64,000 nucleotides of DNA, taken from JAAEPI01 sp965212145 (GTDB lineage Bacteria > Bacteroidota > Bacteroidia > Cytophagales > Cyclobacteriaceae). Numbering within the stretch: the first letter of the stretch is position 1; every line of letters starts with the position of its first letter. The stretch is from NCBI GenBank assembly GCA_965212145.1, contig CBDBUY010000001.1, forward strand, positions 124,001 through 188,000, given 5' to 3'. The notes under the pieces were generated by a model. That model searched no databases. It saw only the letters and a list, made by a program, of their open reading frames with translations, and had not been told where the DNA came from. Position numbers and translations under genes: made by a program. This document shows, one piece after another, positions 8,968 to 17,581 of the stretch.

Positions 8968-10011
8968 CTACTTACAATCCATCAACACACAAGCAGCCAG
9001 CGCCTCCACTATCGGCACAGCTCTAGGCACCACACACGGATCGTGACGGCCCTTGCCTTTGACGGTCACTGCATTGCCGTCTTTGTCCACGCTTTGCTGA
9101 TCTTTCATCAAGGTAGCCACAGGTTTGAATGCCACGCGAAAGTAAATGTCTTCACCGTTAGAGATACCTCCCTGTACACCTCCGGAGAGGTTGGATGTGG
9201 TGCTGACCTTGTCATCGGATTTTACGATTTCATCGTTGTGTTCAGAACCTCGCATAGCAGCCGCTGCAAACCCACTTCCGTACTCAAAACCTTTCACGGC
9301 ATTGATGGACAACATCGCCTTACCCAACTCAGCATGCAACTTCCCGAAAACCGGCTCACCCCAACCGACAGGTACATTTCGGATGACGCAGGTTATCACT
9401 CCGCCAATCGTGTCACCGTCCTTGCGAACGGAATCAATGAGGTCAAACATCTGCTTAGCCATCTCTGGATCCGGGCACCTCACATCGTTTTTCTCAATCT
9501 CAGAGAAATCGAACTTTGAATAATCCTCATCCAGCTTCAGCTCACCCACCTGCGAGACAAAGGCATTGATTTGAACATCCTTCAAAGCCAACTTCGCCAC
9601 TGCTCCGGCTGCCACCCACCCAGCGGTCACCCTGGCAGAACTTCGGCCTCCTCCCCGGTAATCCCTTACACCGTATTTTTCTTGATAGGTGTAATCGGCG
9701 TGTGAAGGCCTGAACTGGTCTTTGATGTGTGAATAATCCTTGCTCTTCTGATCCTGATTTGGGATGAAAATCATGATCGGGTGCCCCGTGCTCTGCCCCT
9801 CGAAGATTCCTGAGAGAATCTGGAATTCGTCGGACTCCTTCCGCTGTGTGGTGATGCGAGACTGCCCTGGCTTTCGACGATCCAATTCGTTTTGAATGAA
9901 TGCCGCATCCAGCTCCACACCTGCCGGACAGCCATCAATGACTATGCCTACCCCGGCTCCATGAGATTCTCCAAATGACGTAATGCGAAAGTTGTGGCCG
10001 AGGGTATTCAT
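8968..10011 (-). CDS. aroC: Chorismate synthase
   Basis: Makes chorismate from 5-enolpyruvylshikimate 3-phosphate with reduced FMN, the last step of the shikimate pathway. The 347-residue length is normal. Signature segments are visible: [15 protein letters not shown] near the N terminus, [15 protein letters not shown], the [11 protein letters not shown] loop and [15 protein letters not shown] close to the end. The ATG at 10011 is only 5 bases after a full -7 box, suggesting a nearly leaderless mRNA. No other shikimate gene is adjacent. Confidence 0.97.
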   Translation of the reverse strand: MNTLGHNFRITSFGESHGAGVGIVIDGCPAGVELDAAFIQNELDRRKPGQSRITTQRKESDEFQILSGIFEGQSTGHPIMIFIPNQDQKSKDYSHIKDQFRPSHADYTYQEKYGVRDYRGGGRSSARVTAGWVAAGAVAKLALKDVQINAFVSQVGELKLDEDYSKFDFSEIEKNDVRCPDPEMAKQMFDLIDSVRKDGDTIGGVITCVIRNVPVGWGEPVFGKLHAELGKAMLSINAVKGFEYGSGFAAAAMRGSEHNDEIVKSDDKVSTTSNLSGGVQGGISNGEDIYFRVAFKPVATLMKDQQSVDKDGNAVTVKGKGRHDPCVVPRAVPIVEALAACVLMDCK

Positions 10012-10016
10012 GCCGG

Positions 10017-10024
10017 CAAAAGTA
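10017..10024 (-). promoter_or_regulatory. -7 box of aroC
   Basis: Minus strand TACTTTTG, a full match to TAnnTTTG, followed by CCGGC and the aroC ATG. The -33 position lacks a clear TTTG. Initiation about 4 bases after the box would leave almost no 5' leader. Confidence 0.5.
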
Positions 10025-10059
10025 CGTTCAAGGCCGCAAACATGAATTGTACAACAGCA

Positions 10060-10130
10060 GTCATGCTGAATTTATTTCAGCATCTGTGTAGCATATATGC
10101 CCACAGACCCTGAAACAAGTTCAGGGTGAC
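10060..10130. repeat. REPIN-like double palindrome
   Basis: Two hairpins in inverted orientation: CATGCTGAA-TTTAT-TTCAGCATC at the left and ACCCTGAA-ACAAG-TTCAGGGT at the right. The outer 29-base arms (GTCATGCTGAATTTATTTCA onward, and its partner ending in GGGTGAC) also pair with each other at about 23 of 29 positions. It sits 4 bases from the stop of batD. The architecture matches that of the repeats at 44256-44994 but the sequence family differs. Confidence 0.7.
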
Positions 10131-10133
10131 TAC

Positions 10134-11573
10134 TTAAATCTTCTTAAATATCACCAGCACAGTCGCCACCAAAACCAACCCAATCAATCCATTGATCAAC
10201 CATCGGAACCAGCCACGTCCATTCAGCGACCGCACCGTGTTGTCCTCTGAGTTAATTCGGTCATAGAATGACCCCACATCGCTAGACAAGATGTACTCGT
10301 TCTTCCGGCTTTCTCCCGTCACATTTACCACAATCTCCGATCTCAGGGTGTCGTACTGGTCCGTGCTCGTATTAAAGAAAATCCATTTGAAGTAGTCGCC
10401 AAGGTTGTATTCACCAGGCTCATTCGGAATGCCGTAATAGCTGAAGGATTTACTACCAGTCACCCGTCCATTTCCCCGGTTTACGTTTTGTCGGGTATTA
10501 GGTGCGTAGAAATCAAAATCACCCTCGGGTGGAACCGGCGCATTGATGGCACTAACATTTCCCGCCCCGATAATGTCAAAGGAATAATTCAGGCTTTGCC
10601 CGGTTTCCAGCTCTCGGGGATCGGCATCTTCTCTCAAACGATACTGCCCAACAGCCACACTTTCCTTCAACGGGTGCGGTGGCAATTCTCTAACTCGTAC
10701 AGTTCTGGCGTTCGACTTAAACTTGGTGTAATCCTCTTGTCGGTTCCGTCCGAAGAAAGACGGATTCTTCGCCACGTTGTACTTGATGAGCTCCAGTTCC
10801 ACAGGGGGAAAATAAATGTCCTCCACATTCAAAGGATAAAAAGCCGCCTGATAAATGGTGTAACGAGTGAACTGCTTACCCTGCAAAGTCACCTGCTCTC
10901 CGGTGATGTTTTCAATGTTGAAATTCTCCTCCCAGCAGCGCTCCGGTTTGATCTTCTTCACGATCTCCGTGACCTGCTGACCAAGTTCATGAAATCGCAT
11001 ATCCGCACGATTGGCCGCCGACACGTAAAATGCCAAAGTAGTCGTAAAACCCTCTCCAACATACACCTCATTCTTGCTGGTATTCAAAGAAAGAAATGCG
11101 TCAGCTTTTACGTCGATGTATTCAGTTGGCTCATCCGCTCTGCCGAAAAAACTATCAATCGGATCCCTACGCGTGGTTTGCCTTTGTCGTTGAATAGCAT
11201 CCCCCACTTTGATCTGCGTCCCGCCATTATTGGCCATCTCGTCGTTGATTTTCATTCGGAACGGACGAAGCAGGAAATTCCCTTTTTCAGTGGCCTGGTA
11301 ATTCTGCGTGATCGTGTGGGAGCTGGTCACCTTGCCATTGATATAGGAAGTCTGGGAGGACGAGGAAGTCCCTCTTTTCACAAACCCGTCAATCTCAGGA
11401 AAAGCCGAGTGCTGACGGATATTCGTATTCTCTGCAGAAATCGCAATCGTGAAATACTCGTTCAGGGCAATCTGGTTTTTGCCCAACTTGATAGAAACGT
11501 CCTGGCCGCTGCTATCCAATGAAAAAAGCAGCGCCAACACAAAACCCAAAACTCCTACTTTCGTTTTCATCAT
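10134..11573 (-). CDS. batD: BatD family protein
   Basis: A 479-residue envelope protein with an N-terminal signal peptide (GVLGFVLALLFSLDSSGQ), a long beta-rich extracytoplasmic region and one C-terminal transmembrane helix (about 455-476) ending in a short basic tail FKKI. The opening VSIKLGKNQIALNEYFTI and FPEIDGFVKRGTSSSSQTS are typical of BatD of the Bacteroides aerotolerance (bat) group. Function is poorly defined in the family; linked to stress or envelope integrity. It is not next to batA/B/C/E here, so it is a stand-alone copy or a BatD-like paralog. Confidence 0.85.
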   Translation of the reverse strand: MMKTKVGVLGFVLALLFSLDSSGQDVSIKLGKNQIALNEYFTIAISAENTNIRQHSAFPEIDGFVKRGTSSSSQTSYINGKVTSSHTITQNYQATEKGNFLLRPFRMKINDEMANNGGTQIKVGDAIQRQRQTTRRDPIDSFFGRADEPTEYIDVKADAFLSLNTSKNEVYVGEGFTTTLAFYVSAANRADMRFHELGQQVTEIVKKIKPERCWEENFNIENITGEQVTLQGKQFTRYTIYQAAFYPLNVEDIYFPPVELELIKYNVAKNPSFFGRNRQEDYTKFKSNARTVRVRELPPHPLKESVAVGQYRLREDADPRELETGQSLNYSFDIIGAGNVSAINAPVPPEGDFDFYAPNTRQNVNRGNGRVTGSKSFSYYGIPNEPGEYNLGDYFKWIFFNTSTDQYDTLRSEIVVNVTGESRKNEYILSSDVGSFYDRINSEDNTVRSLNGRGWFRWLINGLIGLVLVATVLVIFKKI

Positions 11574-11593
11574 TGATGCTATATTGAGGGCGC

Positions 11594-11601
11594 CAAAATT
11601 A
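11594..11601 (-). promoter_or_regulatory. Probable -7 box of batD
   Basis: Minus strand TAATTTTG, a full consensus match, followed by GCGCCC. It lies 20 bases before the batD ATG. No clear -33 element. Confidence 0.4.
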
Positions 11602-11690
11602 TCAATTAATTGATACTCTGGCAGCCCGTTTTATTCGACCGAGCGCCATTTTTGTGTGGTCGGTTCATGACTTAACAAACTTTCACAGCT

Positions 11691-11873
11691 ATGCTCGAAT
11701 ACTTCAAGACTGTTTTATCCAAAGTGAGTTTTGACAAAAGATTATTTGAGAAAGAATTACAGAAAGCCTTGAAATCCCTCGTTCCCGAAGAGGTCAAACA
11801 ACTACGGGATTGGTGCTATGCCCGATTTGCCCAACACGAAGTAATCCTCCAGAGAGTTTTTGTGGAAAGGTGA
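11691..11873 (+). CDS. Small conserved-looking protein of unknown function
   Basis: 60 residues beginning MLEYFKTVLSKVSFDKRLFEKE and ending in a basic tail (QRVFVER). It is helical, charged, has no signal peptide, and contains one tryptophan-cysteine pair (LRDWCYARF). The size, codon use and spacing (about 40 bases after a TTTTTG-containing AT-rich region, not overlapping any other gene) support a real gene, and similar short proteins are recalled from Cytophagales genomes. Function unknown. Confidence 0.6.
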   Translation: MLEYFKTVLSKVSFDKRLFEKELQKALKSLVPEEVKQLRDWCYARFAQHEVILQRVFVER

Positions 11874-11901
11874 TTTGGAGCGAAACCTCTAAGCCATTTA
11901 T

Positions 11902-11937
11902 GACCTATACTCCCGCCCTAAGGGTCGGGGCTAGGTC
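11902..11937. repeat. Nested palindrome
   Basis: GACCTA and TAGGTC form the outer arms around an inner CCCGCCCT-A-AGGGTCGGG hairpin with one mismatch. It lies 29 bases after a small gene and may double as its terminator, although no T-run follows. Confidence 0.5.
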
Positions 11938-11993
11938 AAATGCTTTCAGTGCTATTTATTGACTGGTAATCCAAAACGAAGTAAGGCTTAATA

Positions 11994-12045
11994 AATCCCC
12001 CTTTTCAAAGGGGGTGAATCAATGCGCTAGCAATTGATTCGGGGG
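11994..12045. repeat. Tandem hairpins between converging genes
   Basis: The first hairpin is CCCCCTTT/AAAGGGGG (11997-12014). The second is GAATCAAT/ATTGATTC (12016-12040) with an 9-base loop. GGGGGAATC at the end can alternatively pair with the AATCCCCC at the start. It lies immediately 3' of the DUF4293 gene on the minus strand. It could be a repeat element or a bidirectional transcription stop. Confidence 0.55.
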
Positions 12046-12048
12046 AAT

Positions 12049-12531
12049 CTATCGCATTCTATCAGAATCCCTCACCAGCCGCTCATCCCTGCGAATAAAT
12101 CGGTTCGCGGCAGAGTTGAAGATCAAGCCAATCAATGGCAGGAAAGCGCCAATTTTGTATTCGGGATAGGCCTCTGGCATCATACTATCCCCTCGTGTCG
12201 CCACGATGAAAATACACACCGCCACCCCTGCAATTAGCAGCGCATTCAGCAAACCCAGTTTCATTTGAGTCAAACGATTCTTGTACTGTGAAATGGAGAA
12301 AAATGCCACTCCGGCAGCCAAAGTCGCGAGGATCGAAATATAGATGGTGCTTTTTGAGGCAAGTTCCTGAACCATAAGACCAGATCGATCTTCATTCACC
12401 AGCTCAAAAGCCGTGAGGACCACATATTCCTGCGTGTTCAAATCACCCTTTACCCAGATAGGGACAAAAAGGATCATCAACATCGACAGGGCCACCAACA
12501 ATAAAAATACAGACTGAATTCGCTGAATCAT
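12049..12531 (-). CDS. DUF4293 family membrane protein
   Basis: About 160 residues with four hydrophobic helices and the characteristic start MIQRIQSVFLLLVAL followed by MLMILFVPIW. The C-terminal helix ends at a basic tail (NRFIRRDERLVRDSDRMR) that probably faces the cytoplasm. The family is common in Bacteroidota and has no known function. An upstream Met (12555) exists, but homolog-like N termini begin at MIQRIQ. Divergent from truA, with about 70 bases between them. Confidence 0.8.
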   Translation of the reverse strand: MIQRIQSVFLLLVALSMLMILFVPIWVKGDLNTQEYVVLTAFELVNEDRSGLMVQELASKSTIYISILATLAAGVAFFSISQYKNRLTQMKLGLLNALLIAGVAVCIFIVATRGDSMMPEAYPEYKIGAFLPLIGLIFNSAANRFIRRDERLVRDSDRMR

Positions 12532-12601
12532 TTGACTAATTTTCACGCAAAACAAAACAATCCTCCGTTCGCGGCAAGCGAAAAGGCCGTTATTTTGCCG
12601 C

Positions 12602-13345
12602 GTGCGTTACTTTACCGAAATCAGCTACAAAGGCACCCAGTACAGCGGATGGCAAATTCAGGAGAATGCCAATACGGTACAGGCCGAGTTCAACAAGGCA
12701 CTCTCCGTCCTACTCAAGACAGAAACGGACAGCATGGGTTGCGGACGTACGGATGCAGGTGTGCACGCCCATGGAATGGTCGCTCATTTTGATGCAGCAA
12801 AAGAACTTGAAGCTGATTTCTTGTACAAGCTCAATGCGCTACTGCCAAAAGACATTGCTGTGCTCGACATCAGAGCCGTGAAATCGGAAGCTCACGCTCG
12901 TTTTGATGCCATCAGCCGGTCGTACAGGTATTTGATCCATGACCAAAAAGACCCATTCTCGGATAATAATTCATACTTTTTCAACAAGGCATTGGATCTG
13001 GAAGCCATCGATCAGGCAGTGGAAATCATCAAAAATCAAAAAGACTTTGAGGCCTTCAGTAAAGTGCACACGGAGGTCAACCATTTTAATTGCGATATTT
13101 TTGAAGTGAAATGGGAACGATCTGAGACGGGGCACGTTTTTCACATTCGGGCAGATCGATTTTTACGAGGAATGGTGCGAACCATTGTCGGAACTTTGTT
13201 GGACGTTGGCGAAGGGAAAACCTCACCTGATCAGGTGAAAGAAATCCTCGAAAGCAAGGATCGGAAACTTGCAGGAAGATCAGTCCCTGCACATGGACTG
13301 TACTTTTTGAAAGCAGACTACCCGAATGAAATTTATCTAAACTAA
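12602..13345 (+). CDS. truA: tRNA pseudouridine(38-40) synthase
   Basis: Isomerises uridines 38-40 in the anticodon arm of tRNA. 247 residues. The start RYFTEISYKGTQYSGWQIQ, the catalytic loop CGRTDAGVHAHGMVAHFD (Asp in GRTDAGVHA) and the later FLRGMVRTIVGTLLDVG are TruA hallmarks. It uses GTG 12602. A TTATTTTGCCG sequence ends 4 bases before it, so the transcript may be nearly leaderless. The stop is directly followed by the ABC transporter ATG at 13346, indicating an operon. Confidence 0.95.
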   Translation: MRYFTEISYKGTQYSGWQIQENANTVQAEFNKALSVLLKTETDSMGCGRTDAGVHAHGMVAHFDAAKELEADFLYKLNALLPKDIAVLDIRAVKSEAHARFDAISRSYRYLIHDQKDPFSDNNSYFFNKALDLEAIDQAVEIIKNQKDFEAFSKVHTEVNHFNCDIFEVKWERSETGHVFHIRADRFLRGMVRTIVGTLLDVGEGKTSPDQVKEILESKDRKLAGRSVPAHGLYFLKADYPNEIYLN

Positions 13346-15118
13346 ATGGCTGAAAACGAACAAGCAGAGAGCGGCAACCTGGCGGACATTAAAATCCTGC
13401 GCAGGTTATTTGTGTTCGTCAAGCCTTACAAGAAGCAGTTCTGGGGACTTGTTGGTCTCACAATACTGATCGCCACACTTGGTCCGCTGCGCCCCATGAT
13501 CGTCGGGATGACCATTGATCAGGAGCTTTCTCAAGGAGATTTCCAGGGAGTGGTCACCATGATCATGCTATTGATCGGCTTACTTGTCACTGAATCGATC
13601 TCACAATATTTCCACACCTATCAGGCCGGTTGGCTGGGACAGCACATCATCCGAGACATCCGCATCAAGCTTTATAGGCACATTCAAGCCTTGAAACTGA
13701 AATTCTTCGACAACACGCCCATTGGACGATTGGTCACCAGAAATGTATCCGACATTGAAACGCTTGCAGAAGTTTTCTCTTCTGGCATTGCTGCAATGAT
13801 GGGGGATGTTCTCATGATTTTCGTCATCTTCGGCATGATGCTCTGGACCGACTGGCGACTGGCGCTGATTAGTCTGGCACTAGTACCACTGTTGTTAATT
13901 GCTACCTACGTTTTTAAAGAAAAAATTAAGAGCAGTTTCAACCTCGTCCGGAACGCGGTTTCCAATCTCAACACCTTCGTTCAGGAACATCTTACTGGGA
14001 TGAATATCGTGCAGATATTTAACGCTGAAGATCGGGAGTACAGGAAATTTCAAGACATCAATAAGCAGCATCGCAAGGCCAACATGAAATCGGTCATGTA
14101 TTACTCGGTGTACTACCCGGTGGCGGAAGTGATCTCAGCCGGAACCATTGGTTTGCTGATCTGGTACGGCTCAGGTGCCGTGCTGAGAGAAGAAGTACAA
14201 GTCGGTGTTTTGATCTCTTTTATCATGTACATCAACATGTTTTTCCGGCCGATCCGGATGATTGCTGACCGCTTCAACACCCTGCAAATGGGCATTGTGA
14301 GCACCAAGCGCATCGTCAAGCTTTTGGACAGCTCGGAGCATATTGCCGACAATGGCACCTACAAAGCAGAAGAGGTGAAAGGCGAAGTGGAATTTGACAA
14401 AGTGAAGTTTGCCTACACCGAGGAAGATTGGGTGCTGCAGGATATTTCCTTCAAGGTACCTGCCGGCAAAACGCTGGCATTGGTTGGCGCTACCGGAGCA
14501 GGCAAAAGCTCGGTCATCAATCTGCTAAGTCGATTCTATGAAATTCAAGATGGGAAAATTTTCCTCGATGGCAAGGACATCAAAGAATACGACCTGGACA
14601 ATCTGAGGTCACACATTTCTGTCGTTTTACAGGACGTATTCCTATTTTCCGATTCGATCCTGAACAATATCACGCTCCGTAATCCGGACATCCCGAAAGA
14701 AAAGGTCGTCGAAGCGGCTGACTTGGTAGGTGCTCGGGAATTTATCGAAAGGCTGCCGGGTGGATTTGATTACAATGTGATGGAGCGGGGAGCCACACTT
14801 TCTGTCGGACAAAGACAGCTGATCTCCTTCGTGCGTGCGATGGTTTACGACCCGAAAATTATTGTCCTTGATGAGGCCACCTCCAGTGTGGACAGTGAAA
14901 CGGAGGAGCTGATTCAGTCAGCCATCAAAAAACTCATGAGCGGAAGAACGGCCATTGTCATCGCCCACCGGCTTTCGACGATCCAGAACGCTCATCAGAT
15001 TTTGGTCCTGGACAAAGGCCGGATAATGGAGAGAGGCAATCACGACGAGCTGCTTGAAAAAGACGGATTTTATGCCAATCTTCACGCCATGCAATACAAA
15101 GAGCTAGCCTCCGCATGA
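13346..15118 (+). CDS. ABC exporter half-transporter (consensus Walker B, LSVGQ signature)
   Basis: A 590-residue MsbA/multidrug-type half exporter. An N-terminal six-helix membrane domain (about 30-310) is followed by an ATPase domain with Walker A GATGAGKSS, Q-loop VVLQDVFLFSD, signature TLSVGQRQ instead of LSGGQ, Walker B IIVLDEATSSVD with the catalytic Glu, and H-loop VIAHRLST. The altered signature is typical of one subunit of heterodimeric exporters; the convergent half-transporter at 15720-17498 has the complementary change. Substrate unknown; lipid or drug export is plausible. Starts immediately after truA and overlaps the next gene by 4 bases. Confidence 0.9.
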   Translation: MAENEQAESGNLADIKILRRLFVFVKPYKKQFWGLVGLTILIATLGPLRPMIVGMTIDQELSQGDFQGVVTMIMLLIGLLVTESISQYFHTYQAGWLGQHIIRDIRIKLYRHIQALKLKFFDNTPIGRLVTRNVSDIETLAEVFSSGIAAMMGDVLMIFVIFGMMLWTDWRLALISLALVPLLLIATYVFKEKIKSSFNLVRNAVSNLNTFVQEHLTGMNIVQIFNAEDREYRKFQDINKQHRKANMKSVMYYSVYYPVAEVISAGTIGLLIWYGSGAVLREEVQVGVLISFIMYINMFFRPIRMIADRFNTLQMGIVSTKRIVKLLDSSEHIADNGTYKAEEVKGEVEFDKVKFAYTEEDWVLQDISFKVPAGKTLALVGATGAGKSSVINLLSRFYEIQDGKIFLDGKDIKEYDLDNLRSHISVVLQDVFLFSDSILNNITLRNPDIPKEKVVEAADLVGAREFIERLPGGFDYNVMERGATLSVGQRQLISFVRAMVYDPKIIVLDEATSSVDSETEELIQSAIKKLMSGRTAIVIAHRLSTIQNAHQILVLDKGRIMERGNHDELLEKDGFYANLHAMQYKELASA

Positions 15119-15723
15119 GCAAACGAGCACTGATCATCTACATTTCCCTGGCCGTCATCTTCTTTTCGGTGACGGTGACCTGCATTTACTACCTGATGGG
15201 GGGCATCATCCCGGGCGTGAATGACCTGAAAGTGTTCAAACTGGAAGGAGTTACCCGATATGTGGCTGGCTTACCTTACGAGGGTGAACCCAACTCAAAA
15301 GAAGCCGGCAAACTCTTCCTGAGGTATCGGGATTGGATAACCAAAGATCTGGAAGCGGCGAAAGTGACTCATGAGATCATGAGACAGGGTGAAATCGATC
15401 GGGACAAATTGCAGTTTAATTTCCTCTCAATTATCAATTACCCTACCGAGAATCCTCGAAAACAATCAAAAGAATTTATTGGAGTGGCCATTCGGGGCTC
15501 TAGCGGTCAGCTACCAATGGGCGATGAAGAAGTCAGGGAATTTAAATGTGATCGCAGGTACACGGTCTTCCTGCACATGAGTCCAATCGTTCGTCCGCCC
15601 ACAACCAAAATCGAAAAGAAGATTCGGAACGAAGCTGAGAAAAACGGCGATGAAATTGACTACTTCTACGAAATCCATTACCCGGACGGCAGCTTGCAGA
15701 TTGAGGGGTTTGTGAGGGATTAA
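15115..15723 (+). CDS. Membrane-anchored protein of unknown function
   Basis: 202 residues. One N-terminal transmembrane helix (about 5-27, IYISLAVIFFSVTVTCIYYL) is followed by a soluble region with alternating strands and helices that faces the periplasm if the helix is a signal anchor. I do not recognise a family; the shape (small alpha/beta domain, EEVREFKCDRRYTVFLHMSP) is faintly like GyrI/SRPBCC folds but not convincing. The ATG overlaps the stop of the ABC gene (ATGA), so it may serve the exporter. Its stop overlaps the end of the opposing ABC gene by 4 bases. Confidence 0.75.
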   Translation: MSKRALIIYISLAVIFFSVTVTCIYYLMGGIIPGVNDLKVFKLEGVTRYVAGLPYEGEPNSKEAGKLFLRYRDWITKDLEAAKVTHEIMRQGEIDRDKLQFNFLSIINYPTENPRKQSKEFIGVAIRGSSGQLPMGDEEVREFKCDRRYTVFLHMSPIVRPPTTKIEKKIRNEAEKNGDEIDYFYEIHYPDGSLQIEGFVRD

Positions 15724-17498
15724 ACCTCCTCGCCTGCTAATTGTTTGTCGTAAAGCTCTCGGTAGGCACCCTTGGCATTCATCAGTTCTTCGTGTGAGCC
15801 GTGCTCTACTACCTCGCCCTCATCCAAAACGATGATGGAATCGGCCAGCTTGGCTGAGGAAACACGGTGCGAAATAATTACGGACGTACGACCCTTCATG
15901 ATCCGAGCCATGGCATTCAGTATAATGTTTTCGGTATTCGTATCTACCGCTGACAATGCGTCATCTAGAATTAGGATTCTCGGCTTTCGGGCGATGGCTC
16001 GTGCAATCGACACCCGTTGCTTTTGTCCTCCTGATAAAGTGATACCGCGCTCCCCTACTCGGGTTTTGAAGCCCTCCTTGAACCCCTGAATGTTCTCCAA
16101 CAAATCTGCATCCTTCGAAACTTGAATGATGTCTTCCTGATTCATCATTTCGTTCCCGAAAGCGATGTTTCCCTCAATGGTGTCTGAAAACAAAAACACG
16201 TCCTGAGGTACATACCCAATTTGTCGCCGAAGATTGGAAAGCGAATAATCCCGAATCGGTCGTCCATCCACATCGATGCTGCCGTCGGTCACATCGTACA
16301 ATCGGCAGATCAAATTGGCAATGGTTGACTTTCCAGAGCCAGTGGTTCCAATCACTGCAATGGATTCTCCTGGGTTCACTTTGAATGACACGCCTTTCAG
16401 GGCATGAATACCGGAATCAGGATAGGTGAAATGTACCTTATCAAAAACCAGCTCTCCCTCAATTTCTTTCTGGAAATCCCCGGTCACCAAATGATTTTGC
16501 TCCTGCAGGAATTCATTGATTCGTTTTTGTGAAGCGGCTGCTCGCTGGATAATACTCGTGATCCAACCCAAAGAAGCCACCGGCCAGGTGAGCATGTTTA
16601 CATAAATGATAAACTCGGCGATGTTCCCCGTAGTGAGATTTCCGGCCAGCACTTCCCTTGACCCAATGTAAACGGTCAGGATGACGCTCATACCAATCAA
16701 CCCCATCATAAGCGGAAAGAAGTAGGCCTGAATCTTCGCCAGTTCCAGCGACTTGTTCTTGTAATCATCGCTCACTTTATCAAATTCCTCCGCCATGGCC
16801 ATTTCTCGCACAAACGACTTGATCACCCGTATGCCGGAAAAGGCTTCCTGCACATAAGACGACAATCCCGAAAGCGCCGTTTGAATGGCCGTTGATTTCT
16901 TGTTGATTTTGTGACTTACATAATAAATACTGACTGAGAGCATCGGCAAGGGCAAAAGCGAGTAAAAAGTCAGTGTCGGATTGATGTAGATCATGTAGGG
17001 GATCACGATCAAAAAGAGCGTGAACATATTGATACCGTACATAATAGCCGGCCCTAGATACATCCGAACCATGCTCACATCCTCGGAGATTCTCGCCATC
17101 AGATCACCCGTTTTGTTTTTTCTGTAAAAGGCCAGCGGTAGGGATTGATACTGCTGATACACTTCGTTCTTCAAATCGTACTCGATGTGCCGAGACATCA
17201 CGATGATCGTCTGGCGCATGAAGAACATGAAAATGCCTTTTAATATGGCTGCAGAGATGATGAGTATGGCTAGCGTGAAAATCGCTTGGGTGAATTCCCC
17301 AATAAAGACAGATTCAGTGCCTCCACCCAAAGCTTCCTGAAGTGGCGCATAGCTTTCTTCCACGCGATTGATCGCCTGACGCACCAAAACAGGCGGGACA
17401 ATTCCAAGTCCATTAGAAATGACAATGAAAAGTGTACCCAGCACCAGGTACCACTTGTACTTCAGTAAATATTTATTGAGATGCTTTAACTCTTTCAA
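15720..17498 (-). CDS. ABC exporter half-transporter (degenerate Walker B Asp)
   Basis: A 592-residue half exporter. A six-helix membrane domain (about 15-320) is followed by an ATPase with Walker A GTTGSGKST, Q-loop YVPQDVFLFSD, canonical signature TLSGGQKQ, Walker B ILILDDALSAVD in which the catalytic Glu is replaced by Asp, and H-loop IISHRVSS. The Asp marks the degenerate-site subunit of heterodimeric exporters of the TM287/288 type. It converges on the truA-ABC-15115 operon, sharing 4 terminal bases. Its start at 17498 is divergent from leucine dehydrogenase. Confidence 0.9.
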   Translation of the reverse strand: MKELKHLNKYLLKYKWYLVLGTLFIVISNGLGIVPPVLVRQAINRVEESYAPLQEALGGGTESVFIGEFTQAIFTLAILIISAAILKGIFMFFMRQTIIVMSRHIEYDLKNEVYQQYQSLPLAFYRKNKTGDLMARISEDVSMVRMYLGPAIMYGINMFTLFLIVIPYMIYINPTLTFYSLLPLPMLSVSIYYVSHKINKKSTAIQTALSGLSSYVQEAFSGIRVIKSFVREMAMAEEFDKVSDDYKNKSLELAKIQAYFFPLMMGLIGMSVILTVYIGSREVLAGNLTTGNIAEFIIYVNMLTWPVASLGWITSIIQRAAASQKRINEFLQEQNHLVTGDFQKEIEGELVFDKVHFTYPDSGIHALKGVSFKVNPGESIAVIGTTGSGKSTIANLICRLYDVTDGSIDVDGRPIRDYSLSNLRRQIGYVPQDVFLFSDTIEGNIAFGNEMMNQEDIIQVSKDADLLENIQGFKEGFKTRVGERGITLSGGQKQRVSIARAIARKPRILILDDALSAVDTNTENIILNAMARIMKGRTSVIISHRVSSAKLADSIIVLDEGEVVEHGSHEELMNAKGAYRELYDKQLAGEEV

Positions 17499-17520
17499 TG
17501 GGTGGTATTGTCAAAAAAAC

Positions 17521-17528
17521 TAATTTTG
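17521..17528 (+). promoter_or_regulatory. -7 box of the leucine dehydrogenase gene
   Basis: TAATTTTG, a full match to TAnnTTTG, 53 bases before the chosen ATG 17582. A start at 17498 would place translation upstream of this box, which supports ATG 17582. Confidence 0.5.
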
Positions 17529-17581
17529 TGCCCGCAAAACGGCACCAGGACGAGGTGCTGCAAGTTACAATAAACAATACG

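Noticed and set aside
10488..11522. Long plus-strand open frame (344 codons) opposite batD
   Set aside because: Antisense shadow of batD with no domain, signal peptide or plausible composition. batD itself has a clear signal peptide and family motifs.
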